The notes under the pieces are model-generated. The model searched no databases. It was given only the letters and a program-made list of their open reading frames with translations, and was not told the origin of the DNA. From NCBI GenBank assembly GCA_002305575.1, contig DBPP01000015.1, positions 99,702 to 163,701 on the forward strand: a stretch of 64,000 bases of DNA. The letters are read 5' to 3'. This DNA comes from Ruminococcaceae bacterium UBA1417. Its GTDB lineage: Bacteria > Bacillota > Clostridia > Oscillospirales > Acutalibacteraceae. Both the position numbers and the translations under genes were made by a program. This document shows, one piece after another, positions 1-8,279 of this stretch (position 1 is its first letter; the number at the start of each line of letters is the position of its first letter).

Positions 1-405
1 AAGCTGGCGGGCGCGCACGACTTTATTGAAGCGCTCTCGGACGGCTACGATACATACGTCGGCGAACGCGGCGTGAAGCTCTCGGGCGGCCAGAAGCAGC
101 GCATTTCGATTGCGCGCGCGTTTTTGAAAAACCCGCCGATTCTGATCCTCGACGAAGCGACGAGCGCGCTCGATAACGAGAGCGAGCGCATTGTGCAACA
201 GTCGCTGGAGAAGCTGGCGAAGGGCCGCACAACCTTCACGATCGCCCACCGTCTGACGACGATCAAGAACGCGACAAAGATTCTGGTCCTGACCGACAAG
301 GGCATCGAGGAGTCCGGCACACACCGGGAGCTTATGGGCAAAAAAGGCATTTATTACGGTCTGTATAAAAGCTATACGGAAATGACGGCCGATACCAACG
401 ACTGA
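1..405 (+). CDS. ABC transporter ATP-binding domain, C-terminal part (5' end outside window)
   Basis: The frame is open from base 1, so the gene begins upstream of the window; 134 residues are visible. They hold the C-terminal half of an ABC ATPase: signature LSGGQKQR (visible residues 27-34), Walker B ILILDEATSALD, then the H-loop AHR. The style (DEATSALD, short tail after the H-loop) is that of exporter-type proteins with a membrane domain fused to the ATPase, so it is probably the ATPase end of a multidrug/lipid-type half-transporter. That last point is inference, because the membrane part is not visible. The substrate cannot be told. Confidence 0.9.
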   Translation, partial: KLAGAHDFIEALSDGYDTYVGERGVKLSGGQKQRISIARAFLKNPPILILDEATSALDNESERIVQQSLEKLAKGRTTFTIAHRLTTIKNATKILVLTDKGIEESGTHRELMGKKGIYYGLYKSYTEMTADTND

Positions 406-472
406 CACACGGCCGTCCTTCAACCAGGAAGCATTGGAAAACCGACGGACGCACAGAAGGAAAGGTGATTTT

Positions 473-1483
473 ATGCAAATGGTAACGCTTGGCAGCACAG
501 GGATTACAGTGAACCGCAACGGCTTTGGTGCGCTGCCGATTCAGCGCGTCTCTGTCGAGGAGGCAGGGCGGTTGCTCCGCAAGGCGTTTGACAACGGCGT
601 TGACTTTTTCGATACGGCCCGCAGCTATTCGGACAGCGAGATGAAGATCGGCCTCGCGCTTTCCGATGTGCGCGATCAAATCTATATCGCGACCAAGACG
701 CCGTCCACAACGGTGGAAGGCTTCTGGAACGATCTCGAAACCAGCCTCGCACTGCTCAAAACGGATTATATCGATATTTATCAGTTCCATAACCCCGCCT
801 TTTGTCCGAAGCCCGGAGACGGTACCGGTCTGTACGAGGCAATGCTGGAAGCAAAGGCGCAGGGGAAAATCCGCCACATCGGCATCACCAACCACCGTCT
901 GGCGGTGGCCCAGGAGGCCGTGCTGTCCGGACTGTACGAAACGCTGCAATTTCCGTTCAGCTATCTGGCAAGCGAAAAGGATGAGGCACTTGTCCGGCTT
1001 TGCGCAGAGAAAAACGTCGGCTTTATCTGCATGAAGGCGCTTTCCGGCGGCCTCATCACGCGTAGTGACGCCGCATACGCCTACCTCGCGCAATTTGACA
1101 ATACACTGCCAATTTGGGGCATCCAGCGTGAGAGCGAGCTGGATGAATTCCTCCGTTATCAAGGAAACCCGCCGCGTATGACGGAGGAAATCACCGCGTT
1201 TGTGGCGCAGGAACGCATCTCGCTGGCCGGCGATTTTTGCCGTGGCTGCGGCTACTGCATGCCGTGCCCGCAGGGGATCGAAATCAACCAGTGCGCGCGC
1301 ATGTCGCTTTTGCTGCGCCGTTCGCCTTCGGCCAACTGGCTCACGCCGGTCTGGCGGGAAAAGATGGAACAGATTGAGAACTGCACGCACTGCGGCCAAT
1401 GTATGAAGCGTTGTCCTTATGGGCTCCATACGCCGGAGCTGCTGCGCAAAAATTTGGAGGATTACAGAACCTTCCGCCCATAA
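473..1483 (+). CDS. Aldo/keto reductase with C-terminal 2x[4Fe-4S] ferredoxin-like domain
   Basis: 336 aa. The first ~260 residues are an AKR TIM barrel, with DTARSY near residue 47 carrying the usual Asp/Tyr of the active site. The C-terminus has two cysteine clusters, CRGCGYCMPC and CTHCGQCMKRCP, typical of the ferredoxin-fused AKR group common in anaerobic Firmicutes. It likely reduces carbonyls with electrons from NAD(P)H or ferredoxin; the substrate is unknown. An ATG at 473 is chosen over upstream in-frame codons because AAGGAAAGG lies about 8 nt before it. murD follows after 35 nt. A second, longer member of the same family lies at 40326-41468. Confidence 0.88.
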   Translation: MQMVTLGSTGITVNRNGFGALPIQRVSVEEAGRLLRKAFDNGVDFFDTARSYSDSEMKIGLALSDVRDQIYIATKTPSTTVEGFWNDLETSLALLKTDYIDIYQFHNPAFCPKPGDGTGLYEAMLEAKAQGKIRHIGITNHRLAVAQEAVLSGLYETLQFPFSYLASEKDEALVRLCAEKNVGFICMKALSGGLITRSDAAYAYLAQFDNTLPIWGIQRESELDEFLRYQGNPPRMTEEITAFVAQERISLAGDFCRGCGYCMPCPQGIEINQCARMSLLLRRSPSANWLTPVWREKMEQIENCTHCGQCMKRCPYGLHTPELLRKNLEDYRTFRP

Positions 1484-1518
1484 GCCGACGCATTTGTCGG
1501 AAAGAAAGGACCATCACC

Positions 1519-2919
1519 ATGACTGTAAGCGAGTTTTACAGCGCGCTCAAAGGTAAGCGCGTTTCGTTCGTCGGCGTCGGCCGCACCAATCTGCCGCTGA
1601 TTGAAAAATTTATGGCCTGCGGCGCCGCGGTGACCGTGCGCGACCGGCGCGCCGAAGAGGCGCTCGGCGCAGACGGGGAGTACCTGCGCAAGCTCGGCGC
1701 AAAGCTGATCTGCGGCGAAGGGTATCTCGAGAATATCGACGAGGATATGCTCCTGCGCACGCCAGGCGTGCCGTATCTGCTCGAGGCGCTACAGGCGGCG
1801 AAAGCACGCGGCACGGCGGTGACGAGCGAAATGGAGCTGTTCTTCGACCTTTGCCCGTGTAAAATTTACGCGGTGACGGGTAGCGACGGCAAGACGACGA
1901 CCACTTCCGTGATTGCCGAAATGTTGAAGGCTGCCGGTAAAACCGTCCATCTTGGCGGCAATATTGGCCGCCCGCTGTTGCCGGAGATCGAGGAGATTTC
2001 CCCGGACGACGTGGCGGTGGTGGAGCTCTCCAGCTTTCAGCTCATCTCAATGCGCCGCAGTCCGGATGTCGCGGTGATCACCAACCTTTCACCGAACCAT
2101 CTTGACGTGCACAAGGATATGGACGAGTATGTCGGCGCCAAGAAAAACATCTTCCTGCATCAGAATGCGTTCGGCCGCACGGTGCTCAATGCCGACAATG
2201 CGCTGACGGCGGCCTGTGCGCCGGAAACGCGCGGCGAGACGCTGCTTTTCTCGCGCCGCACAAAGACGAACGGGGCGTGGTGCAGCGCAGACGGCAAAAT
2301 TTATTTTGGCGATACGTTTGTGCTGCGGGAGACGGATATTTTGATTCCGGGCAAGCATAATGTGGAGAACTATCTGGCGGCGATCTCCGCCGTGTGGGGC
2401 GAGGTGCCGGCGGAAACAATCGTGTCGGTTGCAAAAAGCTTCGGCGGCGTCGAGCACCGCATGGAACTTGTCCGCACGCTGGACGGCGTCCGCTGGTACA
2501 ACGATTCGATTGCCACAAGCCCTTCGCGCGCGATGATCGGCACACTTTCGCTGTATGATTTCAAAATTATCATGATCGCGGGCGGCGCGGATAAGAAGGT
2601 GCCGTTTGACGAACTCGGCGGCGTGATCTGCGACAAGGTCAAAACGCTCGTATTGCTTTCGCCGGAAGCGCCCTTGCCGGGCTTTAAGCCTGCGGCGGCC
2701 GGAAAGATTGAGGCGGCGGTGCGCGGCGCGGCGCATTACCGGGAAGGCGCGCCCGAGATCCTGCATGCGCACACAATGGAACAAGCTGTGGCGCTGGCGA
2801 GAAGTCGCGCGCGTGCGGGCGACGTGGTATCGCTCTGCCCGGCGGCGACCGGCTTTGACATGTATAAGAGCTTTGCGGAACGCGGCGATATTTTCCGCGC
2901 GGTGGTGCAGGGGCTCTGA
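1519..2919 (+). CDS. murD: UDP-N-acetylmuramoyl-L-alanine--D-glutamate ligase
   Basis: 466 aa, normal for MurD. It adds D-Glu to UDP-MurNAc-L-Ala in the cytoplasm using ATP, an early peptidoglycan step. An N-terminal Rossmann-like domain (VGVGRTNLPLI) is followed by the Mur-ligase P-loop GSDGKTTTT near residue 120, then GGNIGRPL, the N-x-S-P-N-H-L-D motif, and YNDSIATSPSR in the C-terminal domain. The start at 1519 follows AAAGAAAGGA and removes a 40-residue upstream extension that overlaps the preceding gene. No other mur or division genes flank it, so it sits apart from a dcw cluster. Confidence 0.95.
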   Translation: MTVSEFYSALKGKRVSFVGVGRTNLPLIEKFMACGAAVTVRDRRAEEALGADGEYLRKLGAKLICGEGYLENIDEDMLLRTPGVPYLLEALQAAKARGTAVTSEMELFFDLCPCKIYAVTGSDGKTTTTSVIAEMLKAAGKTVHLGGNIGRPLLPEIEEISPDDVAVVELSSFQLISMRRSPDVAVITNLSPNHLDVHKDMDEYVGAKKNIFLHQNAFGRTVLNADNALTAACAPETRGETLLFSRRTKTNGAWCSADGKIYFGDTFVLRETDILIPGKHNVENYLAAISAVWGEVPAETIVSVAKSFGGVEHRMELVRTLDGVRWYNDSIATSPSRAMIGTLSLYDFKIIMIAGGADKKVPFDELGGVICDKVKTLVLLSPEAPLPGFKPAAAGKIEAAVRGAAHYREGAPEILHAHTMEQAVALARSRARAGDVVSLCPAATGFDMYKSFAERGDIFRAVVQGL

Positions 2920-3045
2920 GATGGGGGCGGAAAGCCGCCGTGGAAAAACTTACAAGGATTTTAGAGAGATTTTTGCGCACTCGGCGCCGTTCTGTGGCAG
3001 AATAGAAGCACAGAATGTCTGGAAAGAGGATGGGATAGGATACGT

Positions 3046-5238
3046 ATGAGACAGAATAAGGAATTTCAAAACAAGAGAAATCTGCAAAACAGAAACCGAT
3101 TTGAACGGAAAAGCGACGCGGTGATGAGCAGTGTGGAGGAGAAGATCCTCACGACACTGCGTGAGGAAGAGATTCACGACTGGGGCGCGCGTCGACTGCT
3201 GCGCAAGTCCGGCATTTCGAATGAGACGGCCTTTTATGATGCGCTGCACAGCCTCAAGGACAAGCGATTGATCCTGATGGATCGCCAGCACAATGTCAAG
3301 CTGGTTCCGGTGGAGGACGATGTGACGGCGACGCTCGTTTCGCTTTCCAAAAACTTCGGCTTTGCCCGCCCGATCGATGGCGGCGAGGATATTTTTATTC
3401 ACGGCAGCGCACTCAAAGGGGCGCTTGTCGGCGATACCATTGTGGTGGGCGACATCCGCAAAGAGGAGCGAGGCCCCGCGGGCCGTGTGCGCAGCATTGT
3501 GGAGCACAAGAAAGCGGAAACCACCGGAACCGTTTCGGTGACGCCCGAGGGCTATGAAGTGATTCCGGATAACGCGATCCGCTACAACCTGAAGCTGCAT
3601 CAGCGCGATTTGAACGGCGCGAAGGACGGCGATAAGGTGCTCGTCGCCCTGGAGCAGGATTACCGCGGGGACTGGACGCGCGCCACCGTGCAGAAGGTGT
3701 TCGGTACAGGACGCAGCGCGCGCGTCTGCGCGGATGCGATCATCGAGCGCTATGGCATTCCGACGGTGTTCCCGAAGGAAGCGTTGCAGCACGCCGAAAA
3801 CGTCGGCAATGCGCCGATTCCCGAAGCGGAATACGAAAAACGCCTCGATCTGCGGAGCGAGGCCATCTTTACGATTGACAGCGCCGACGCGAAAGACCTC
3901 GACGATGCGATTTCCGTCACGCGCACGGCAGACGGCTATGCGCTCGGCGTTCACATTGCGGACGTCTCCCACTATGTCCGCGAAAATACGCCGGTGGACC
4001 GCGAGGCGCTGGTGCGTGGCACATCGGTGTATTTTGCAGATCGCGTGATTCCGATGCTGCCTGAGGCGCTTTCGAATGGCGTCTGCTCGCTGAATGCGGG
4101 CACGGATAAGCTCGCGTTTTCGGCGCTCGTGTCGCTCGATGCGCAGGGTCGAATCACAAGCTACGATTTTAAGAAAACCATCATCAATTCGAAGGTGCGC
4201 GGCGTGTATAAGGAGGTCAACACGATTCTCGACGGCACGGCCACACCGGAAATTCTCGAAAAATACGCGCCGGTCATGGAGTCGCTCCGCACGGCAAAGG
4301 AACTCGCGGATATCCTGAAGGCGAATTCCTCCGCACGCGGCACGATGGATTTTGACAGCGGGGAGTCTCGCTTTGTGCTCGACGAAAACGGCGTGTGCAT
4401 TGACATTATGCCGCGCGTGGCGGGAGAGGCCGAGCAGCTGATCGAGCAGATGATGATTACAGCCAACATCGCGGCAGCGAAATTCTCACTCGACCATAAG
4501 CTGCCGTTTTTGTATCGTGTGCACGGCACGCCCGACCCGAAGCGCGTCGAAGAGCTTATCAAGCTGCTGAAGCTTGTCGGTGTTCCGTGTAAGGAAATCG
4601 AGAAGCCGAAGCCGGAAACGCAGGATTTCGCCGCAATTCTCGACCGCGTTCGGGGCTTACCTACGGAGTCGCTCGTCTCCCAGCGGCTGCTGCGCACGAT
4701 GGAAAAGGCGCGCTATGCTACCGAGGAGACCGGCCATTTTGGTCTGGCGCTCGCAGACTACAGCCACTTTACTTCGCCGATCCGTCGCTATCCGGATACC
4801 TCGATCCACCGCATCCTGACCGCGTTTGTCAACGGGATGCCGGTTGAGGAGATCCGCCGCCGGTACAGCCAGTTTGCGGAGGTTTCAGCCCGCGACTCCT
4901 CACAGAATGAGATCCGCGCGCTGATGGCGGAGCGCGATGCGGAGGACTGCTATATGGCGGAGTTTATGGGCCAACACATCGGCGAGCATTTCGACGGCGT
5001 TGTCAGCGGCGTCACGCAGCGCGGTGTGTTTGTGCGCCTCGAGAACAGTGTGGAAGGCTATGTGGCGCTGGAGAGCTTCCCGGGCGAGGACTTTGTCTAC
5101 GACGGTCTGATCACGCAACGGAGTGCAAAACACACCTTGACGATCGGCACGGCGCTTCCGATTGTTGTGGCTTCCGCCTATGTGGCGACCGGTAAGGTCG
5201 ATTTTCTGCCGGATCTTGAAAAAGAAGCGCAGGCCTGA
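3046..5238 (+). CDS. rnr: Ribonuclease R
   Basis: 730 aa 3'-5' exoribonuclease of the RNB (RNase II/R) family. It has an N-terminal winged-helix region (residues ~25-75), cold-shock-like domains, the RNB catalytic core with DAKDLDDAIS near residue 280 supplying the Mg-binding aspartates, and a C-terminal S1 domain (HFDGVVSGVTQRGVFVRL). It acts in the cytoplasm on structured RNA and in rRNA/tmRNA quality control. The long basic tail of some homologues is missing; the protein stops soon after S1. A downstream ATG at 3124 is possible, but the first start keeps a basic N-terminus (KEFQNKRNLQNRNRFERK). Its stop codon lies 2 nt before a pairing arm that can mask the next gene's SD. Confidence 0.95.
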   Translation: MRQNKEFQNKRNLQNRNRFERKSDAVMSSVEEKILTTLREEEIHDWGARRLLRKSGISNETAFYDALHSLKDKRLILMDRQHNVKLVPVEDDVTATLVSLSKNFGFARPIDGGEDIFIHGSALKGALVGDTIVVGDIRKEERGPAGRVRSIVEHKKAETTGTVSVTPEGYEVIPDNAIRYNLKLHQRDLNGAKDGDKVLVALEQDYRGDWTRATVQKVFGTGRSARVCADAIIERYGIPTVFPKEALQHAENVGNAPIPEAEYEKRLDLRSEAIFTIDSADAKDLDDAISVTRTADGYALGVHIADVSHYVRENTPVDREALVRGTSVYFADRVIPMLPEALSNGVCSLNAGTDKLAFSALVSLDAQGRITSYDFKKTIINSKVRGVYKEVNTILDGTATPEILEKYAPVMESLRTAKELADILKANSSARGTMDFDSGESRFVLDENGVCIDIMPRVAGEAEQLIEQMMITANIAAAKFSLDHKLPFLYRVHGTPDPKRVEELIKLLKLVGVPCKEIEKPKPETQDFAAILDRVRGLPTESLVSQRLLRTMEKARYATEETGHFGLALADYSHFTSPIRRYPDTSIHRILTAFVNGMPVEEIRRRYSQFAEVSARDSSQNEIRALMAERDAEDCYMAEFMGQHIGEHFDGVVSGVTQRGVFVRLENSVEGYVALESFPGEDFVYDGLITQRSAKHTLTIGTALPIVVASAYVATGKVDFLPDLEKEAQA

Positions 5239-5244
5239 TGCGAT

Positions 5245-5326
5245 AAATTCGCCTTTGTCCGCATATAGTTTGTAGAGGGTGTCCGCCGTTTGCGGCGGGC
5301 GGCTCAAAAACGGCAAAGGAGAATTT
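5245..5326 (+). promoter_or_regulatory. Long-range RNA stem that can sequester the bofA-like SD
   Basis: The arm at 5245-5257 (AAATTCGCCTTTG) pairs with 5314-5326 (CAAAGGAGAATTT), 12 of 13 positions. A further GCG/CGC helix (5240-5242 with 5327-5329) lies beyond a 2-nt bulge, and a small GC hairpin is inside (5281-5300). The right arm contains the ribosome binding site AAAGGAG of the gene at 5331. The pairing is seen directly; a regulatory role is inference. Confidence 0.5.
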
Positions 5327-5330
5327 CGCC

Positions 5331-5510
5331 ATGCGGATATTGAAAACGCTGCTCGGCTCAGCGCTGCTCGGCGTGGGCGCGCTTGCGGCTTTGTATGCGC
5401 TTGCGCCGTATACCGGCATCCCGATTTCGGTCAGCCGGTTGAGTCTTTTGACGGCTGCGGCGCTCGGTGTGCCGGGTGTGACGCTGCTGGTGCTTTTGGA
5501 TATGCTCTGA
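5331..5510 (+). CDS. Small BofA-like membrane protein (pro-sigma-K processing inhibitor family)
   Basis: 59 aa with two hydrophobic helices. The C-terminal half ends LGVPGVTLLVLLDML, matching the conserved LGIPGV-x-LL end of the BofA family, which in Bacillus holds the SpoIVFB protease inactive at the forespore membrane. It is shorter than the usual ~85 aa, with only a brief N-terminus before the first helix. An AAAGGAG at 5315-5321 sits 9 nt before the ATG. The position between rnr and nagA is not a sporulation cluster. Family membership is moderately sure from the C-terminal motif; the sporulation role is inferred. Confidence 0.68.
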   Translation: MRILKTLLGSALLGVGALAALYALAPYTGIPISVSRLSLLTAAALGVPGVTLLVLLDML

Positions 5511-5608
5511 ACGGGCGGTGCAAGCCGGCCGAAGGAAAAAAACCATAAACGGCCGTTCCGCACCCGGTTTCGGCCCGGACTACAAAAGACAAGGATTGGT
5601 GATTCTGA

Positions 5609-6721
5609 ATGATTTTTAAGAACGCACGGATTCTCGACGGCGATTTCCAGCTCAGAAAGGCAGATCTGGAAATTAACGAAGAAAAAATTGTCCGCTTGGC
5701 GGATACGCTCTCGCATACGGAGCAGGACCTTGTCGTCGACTGCTCGGGATATACGATTGTGCCCGGCTTTGTCGATATCCATGTGCACGGCGGTGCCGGC
5801 GCCGATACCTGTGACGCGGATGCGCAGGGCCTGCGTGAGATGGCCAAATTCCTGCTGACCAAAGGCGTCACTGCGTTCTGCCCGACAACGATGACTGTTT
5901 CGCATGCGGACATTGCCAAGTCACTTGAAACGGTGAAAAGCTGCATGGCGGATACCGAAGGCGCGCGGATTGTCGGCGTCAATATGGAGGGACCGTTTAT
6001 CTCGCCGGCCAAAAAGGGCGCGCAGGGCGATGAGTTCATTCAGGCACCGGATTTCGAGGTGTTTAAAGCGTTGTACGACGGCTGCGGCGGCATCATCAAG
6101 CTGGTGGATATTGCGCCGGAATGCGATGTGAAAGGCGATTTCATCGAGCAGGCGTCGAAGCTGTGCACGGTTTCGGTTGCGCATACGGCGACCGATTACG
6201 ACGGCGCGAAGGACGCGTTCCGCCGTGGCGCGACCCATGCGACCCATCTGTTCAACGCGATGTCCGGCATGTCGCACCGTGCTCCGGGTGTTGTAGGCGC
6301 TGTGTTCGATACGGACACCGTTTGCGGCGAATTGATCTGCGACGGCATCCATATTCATCCCGCCGTGGTGCGCACGGTCTTTAAGCTGATGCCCGGCCGT
6401 ATCTGTGTCGTCAGCGATGCGATGCGCCTGTCCGGCATGGAAGACGGTCAGGGCATGCTTGGTGTAAACCTTGTAACCGTCAAAAACGGCAGGGCCACAC
6501 TCGAGGATGGCACGATCGCGGGTTCCGTGACGAACCTGCACGATGAGCTGAAAAACCTCGTTGCCTGGGGCATTCCGCTCGAGGAGGCGGTGCGCGCTAT
6601 GACGCTTACCCCGGCGAAGGAAATTGGAATGGATCACGAAATCGGCAGCATCGCCGTCGGCAAGCGTGCCGACCTCGTGGTGCTGGACGAGAACCTCGAC
6701 ATTGTCGCCGTGTATCATTGA
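5609..6721 (+). CDS. nagA: N-acetylglucosamine-6-phosphate deacetylase
   Basis: 370 aa amidohydrolase that removes acetate from GlcNAc-6-P, giving GlcN-6-P for glycolysis or wall synthesis. The metal motif VDIHVHGG lies near residue 58, followed by the metal-ligand histidines in VAHTATDYDGA and THLFNAMS and the catalytic Asp in VVSDAMRLSG. The C-terminus ends in the typical GKRADLVVLDENL strand of the composite beta domain. The SD is weak (AAGGATTGG about 12 nt upstream). nagB and a GlcNAc transporter are not adjacent. Length and motifs fit the family well. Confidence 0.94.
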   Translation: MIFKNARILDGDFQLRKADLEINEEKIVRLADTLSHTEQDLVVDCSGYTIVPGFVDIHVHGGAGADTCDADAQGLREMAKFLLTKGVTAFCPTTMTVSHADIAKSLETVKSCMADTEGARIVGVNMEGPFISPAKKGAQGDEFIQAPDFEVFKALYDGCGGIIKLVDIAPECDVKGDFIEQASKLCTVSVAHTATDYDGAKDAFRRGATHATHLFNAMSGMSHRAPGVVGAVFDTDTVCGELICDGIHIHPAVVRTVFKLMPGRICVVSDAMRLSGMEDGQGMLGVNLVTVKNGRATLEDGTIAGSVTNLHDELKNLVAWGIPLEEAVRAMTLTPAKEIGMDHEIGSIAVGKRADLVVLDENLDIVAVYH

Positions 6722-6785
6722 TTGGAAATCAGCGGAGCAATCCGCGGGAATAAGGAAATTGGGCACAGAAAGGCAGGAAAGTCTT

Positions 6786-7961
6786 ATGTTTTGTATCCAT
6801 TGCGGAAGACCGCTTCCGCAGGAAGATTCGTATTGTGTTTGCGGCGGCTTGCAACCCGGACAAAAACCGCGGGCCGAGGCGACACCTGTAGCGCCGTCGG
6901 AGCCGCAGCGTGTTGTGCCGCCGGTTGAGCCGGAGCCTGTAGCGCCGTCGGAGCCGCCGCGTGTTGTGCCGCCGGTCGAGCCGGAGCCCGCAGCACCGTC
7001 GGAGCCACGCGTTGAAGCGGAACCCGCAGCGCGGCCAGAGCCTGTGCATGCCGAAGCCAGCCGGCCCGTTCCACCGATGCAGTCGCCGGTGGGATATCCG
7101 CAGGCAAACGCTTATGCGCCGCAGAATGCGTATCCGCAGCAGGGTCCGTACCCGCAGCAGCAGGCGTACCCGCCGCAGAACCCATACCCGCAGCAGCATG
7201 TGTATGCGCAGCCGTATCCGTATCCGCAGCAACCGATGCAGGGACAGTACCCGCACAATCCATATGCGCCGCCTGTATCCACTCCTTATGCGCCCGCTGC
7301 ACAGCCGGTGCAGCCGTCGCCAGCGGTACATAGCGCGTTAAAAGCGCTGGCCGGTTCGCCCCTGTTTTTAATTGGCACCATCTTTGTGTCACTGGGCTTT
7401 GTGCTCAGCGTGATTTCCTGTTTCCTTCCGACCGATTTACTGCGCGTGTTTTCCATGCTGCCAGGGGAGCTTTCCTATGTTGTGGATCTGTCGGAGATCC
7501 AGTACGAGCTGTATGCCTATCAGAGCGGTTCTGCGTTGGCCACTTTCTTCATGGCGTTGCCGGGGTTGATCCTTTCGGCGCTCACCGTGGCCGGTCTGTG
7601 GATAACCTTTGCGTCCGGCAAAAGCAGGAAGAGCGCGTCGCTTAAAACCTCAGGCCTTACCATCCTGAAGGTGCTGCAGATCATCGGGATGATTGGCTAT
7701 GCGATTTTGGCCTTGCTTTTTGTTGTTTTTCTGGTGATTGCGCTTGTGGCCAGTGCGGCGGCCGGCAGCACCGGCGGCTATGCAGCCGAGGCAGCCAGCG
7801 CGGTGTTGCTGGTTGTTTCTTTGCTGTTGCTTGTGTTCCTGGCCTTCATCGTGGTGATGATCGTCTATTGTGCAAAAGTGATCGGTTCACTCTCCGCTGT
7901 GAAAACAGCGGCGCAAACCGGCGCCTTTTCAAAAAAGCCTCGATGTTCGTCGCCGTATTGA
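6786..7961 (+). CDS. Zinc-ribbon, Pro/Gln-rich multi-pass membrane protein (zero-frame product)
   Basis: 391 aa in the zero frame. It starts MFCIHCGRPLPQEDSYCVCG, a zinc-ribbon with CxxC pairs. A long low-complexity region follows: three 17-residue repeats of the type PVAPSEPQRVVPPVEPE, then many PYPQQ/AYPPQ units (residues ~110-165), then about four membrane helices. The zero frame runs into a stop 24 nt after A AAA AAG (7931-7937). Shifting -1 there adds 63 residues with two more helices (7937-8128), for a 447-aa protein that looks like the intact form. The ATG at 6786 follows AGAAAGGCAGGAAAG; an earlier frame start would overlap nagA. Function unknown; proteins of this build are common in Clostridia. 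Confidence 0.75.
   Translation: MFCIHCGRPLPQEDSYCVCGGLQPGQKPRAEATPVAPSEPQRVVPPVEPEPVAPSEPPRVVPPVEPEPAAPSEPRVEAEPAARPEPVHAEASRPVPPMQSPVGYPQANAYAPQNAYPQQGPYPQQQAYPPQNPYPQQHVYAQPYPYPQQPMQGQYPHNPYAPPVSTPYAPAAQPVQPSPAVHSALKALAGSPLFLIGTIFVSLGFVLSVISCFLPTDLLRVFSMLPGELSYVVDLSEIQYELYAYQSGSALATFFMALPGLILSALTVAGLWITFASGKSRKSASLKTSGLTILKVLQIIGMIGYAILALLFVVFLVIALVASAAAGSTGGYAAEAASAVLLVVSLLLLVFLAFIVVMIVYCAKVIGSLSAVKTAAQTGAFSKKPRCSSPY
6885..7022 (+). repeat. 51-bp tandem repeat, 2.7 copies, inside the zinc-ribbon protein gene
   Basis: Unit 1 is 6885-6935, unit 2 is 6936-6986, and a diverging partial unit 3 runs to about 7022. Each unit encodes PVAPSEPxRVVPPVEPE. Units 1 and 2 differ at only a few bases, so they duplicated recently or are being homogenised. 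The length is a multiple of three and keeps the frame. Confidence 0.85.
7931..7937 (+). promoter_or_regulatory. A AAA AAG slippery heptamer, candidate -1 frameshift site (or indel)
   Basis: In the zero frame the codons read tcA AAA AAG, the canonical X XXY YYZ bacterial -1 site used by dnaX and many IS elements. A -1 slip gives ...FSKK-ASMFVAVLNFI and continues to 8128. No clear upstream SD-like stimulator or strong downstream hairpin was found, so loss of one A from an ancestral run of seven, or a homopolymer sequencing error, is an equally good explanation. Confidence 0.5.
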
Positions 7962-8128
7962 ATTTCATTCTGGCCGCGTTCATGCTGCTCGACCTGTACG
8001 GCGTATTTGTGTTTTCGGGGTGGGTGGCGTTGTTTGCCTATGTATGCAGTGCAGGCGCGAACATTGCTTTTGGTATCTGCATCATCCGGTTTAATAAAAA
8101 AGTCACGGCACTCTCTGCACAGTCGTGA
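7937..8128 (+). CDS. C-terminal segment of the zinc-ribbon membrane protein in the -1 frame
   Basis: 63 residues continue directly from the slippery site in the -1 frame (ASMFVAVLNFILAAFMLLD...). They hold two hydrophobic helices and a basic tail (IIRFNKKVTALSAQS). There is no credible SD or start of its own, and the composition matches the membrane domain upstream. It is therefore the missing end of the preceding gene rather than a separate gene. A terminator follows at 8150. Confidence 0.6.
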   Translation, partial: ASMFVAVLNFILAAFMLLDLYGVFVFSGWVALFAYVCSAGANIAFGICIIRFNKKVTALSAQS

Positions 8129-8149
8129 TTGAGCGCCGGTTCTAAATTT

Positions 8150-8187
8150 GGAGTGCATTCCTTTTTGAAGGCGTGCACTCCTTTTTT
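8150..8187 (+). terminator. Rho-independent terminator after the zinc-ribbon gene
   Basis: GGAGTGCA (8150-8157) pairs with TGCACTCC (8174-8181) and is followed by six T at 8182-8187. Confidence 0.88.
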
Positions 8188-8208
8188 ATCCATATACAGT
8201 TGGTGACA

Positions 8209-8237
8209 TTGACAAAGAAAAGCAAAACCCTTATACT
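8209..8237 (+). promoter_or_regulatory. Sigma-A promoter of the GH5 gene
   Basis: TTGACA (8209-8214), 17-bp spacer, TATACT (8232-8237). Transcription should begin near 8244, which excludes the in-frame ATG at 8241 as start and supports 8280. Confidence 0.88.
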
Positions 8238-8279
8238 TTTATGGGTAAAAACAATAAATTCGATGAAAGGATGATGAAA

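Noticed and set aside
2973..3003. Possible rnr promoter (TTGCGC/CAGAAT)
   Set aside because: Spacer of 19 bp and a weak -10; not strong enough to list.
2950..3972. 340-codon minus-strand frame opposite rnr
   Set aside because: Antisense to the conserved RNase R sequence, low-complexity composition, no SD.
7110..7280. Possible CRISPR-like repeats
   Set aside because: They are in-frame codon repeats of a Pro/Gln-rich protein with no unique spacers of constant length. No CRISPR array was seen in the window.
8241..8279. Earlier in-frame ATG for the GH5 gene
   Set aside because: It lies 4 nt after the -10 box, upstream of the expected transcript start, and has no SD.
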